A program made the translations under genes and the position numbers. Below, one piece after another: positions 63,779 to 64,000 of a stretch of DNA of 64,000 nt. The first letter of the stretch is position 1. Every line of letters begins with the position of its first letter. Source of the DNA: Myxococcales bacterium (lineage in GTDB: Bacteria; Myxococcota_A; Polyangia; Nannocystales; Nannocystaceae); NCBI GenBank assembly GCA_020633295.1, contig JACKDW010000013.1, positions 62,001 to 126,000 of the forward strand. The letters run 5' to 3'. The notes under the pieces are model-generated. The model saw only the letters and a list, made by a program, of their open reading frames with translations. It was not told where the DNA came from and ran no database searches.

Positions 63779-64000
63779 GTGAAAATCCTTCGTGCCCTTG
63801 TTCTTCCTATCGTCGTCCTGGCGCTCGCCCCGGGCTGCGACCCGAAAAAGAGCGCAGAGACGACCACTCCCCCAGGCTCCGGCCCCGAGTCGGATGGCTC
63901 CGGTGGTGGCGGAGACTCCGGATCCGAAGCAGACGGCGGCGGTGGCGGTGACGAGAGCGGCGGCGATGACTCCGGCGGGTCTTCGTCCGATGACGGCGGC
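63779..64000 (+). CDS. Lipoprotein with Gly/Ser/Asp linker (3' truncated)
   Basis: Starts with GTG at 63779, preceded by AGGAG (about 10 bases), one of the clearest ribosome-binding sites in the window. The 74 visible residues contain a signal peptide ending LALAPGC (Cys about 20) and a Gly/Ser/Asp/Glu-rich linker of the type seen in seven other lipoproteins here. The gene continues beyond the right edge. The mature domain is not visible. Confidence 0.82.
   Translation, partial: MKILRALVLPIVVLALAPGCDPKKSAETTTPPGSGPESDGSGGGGDSGSEADGGGGGDESGGDDSGGSSSDDGG

Overview
The window is very GC-rich bacterial DNA and reads as a chromosomal segment of a myxobacterium (Myxococcota). The best guess is a Nannocystis-like lineage. 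That rests on gene content: many secreted lipoproteins with long Ser/Thr/Gly/Asp linkers, Cys-rich DUF4215-type repeats, an IgGFc-binding-type domain, a MYXO-CTERM-like metalloprotease, HTTM membrane proteins, a DUF4388 protein, an AgmX/PglI-like C-terminal domain and two membrane Ser/Thr kinases. Genus is inference. I see no rRNA, tRNA, CRISPR array, insertion sequence or phage genes. Both ends cut through genes.

Layout. 1-9.5 kb: end of an FG-GAP/UnbV protein, an OmpR-type two-component pair, an IgGFc-binding-type lipoprotein, a diacylglycerol-kinase-like lipid kinase and a PBP4-type D,D-carboxypeptidase. 9.5-26 kb: a MYXO-CTERM metalloprotease coupled to a two-gene HTTM system, a DUF3311-like protein with a sodium:solute symporter, ferredoxin-NADP reductase, a histidine phosphatase, a second HTTM protein in which the two parts are fused, a large lipoprotein and a GDSL-type lipoprotein. 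26-36 kb: a DUF4388 protein, a Gly/Asp/Glu-rich lipoprotein with a strong terminator, a zinc-ribbon membrane protein, a four-gene fatty-acid-synthase-like cluster (ketosynthase, chain-length-factor-like protein, hotdog dehydratase, FabG) and two paralogous lipoproteins.

36-45 kb: glyA, then a complete trpEGDCFBA operon in the opposite direction, from chorismate to tryptophan. 45-56 kb: a signalling region with an anti-sigma-like membrane protein, a Ser/Thr kinase, a TPR membrane protein, a lipoprotein LivJ-type binding protein without transporter genes, an ECF sigma factor, a second Ser/Thr kinase and a small membrane protein. Facing it is a probable NlpC/P60-like peptidoglycan hydrolase. 56-64 kb: a Cys-rich lipoprotein, a PAS histidine kinase with an HTH-REC-REC partner, a NUDIX hydrolase with two related lipoproteins, a DUF4863/PnbB-like protein and the start of another lipoprotein.

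Two features recur. Many first genes have a -10-like hexamer (TATACT, TATGCT, TAGGCT and similar, usually after GG) only 6-9 bases before the start codon, which suggests leaderless transcripts. Within operons, eleven junctions use a 4-base stop/start overlap (GTGA, ATGA or TTGA). I used both patterns to choose starts.
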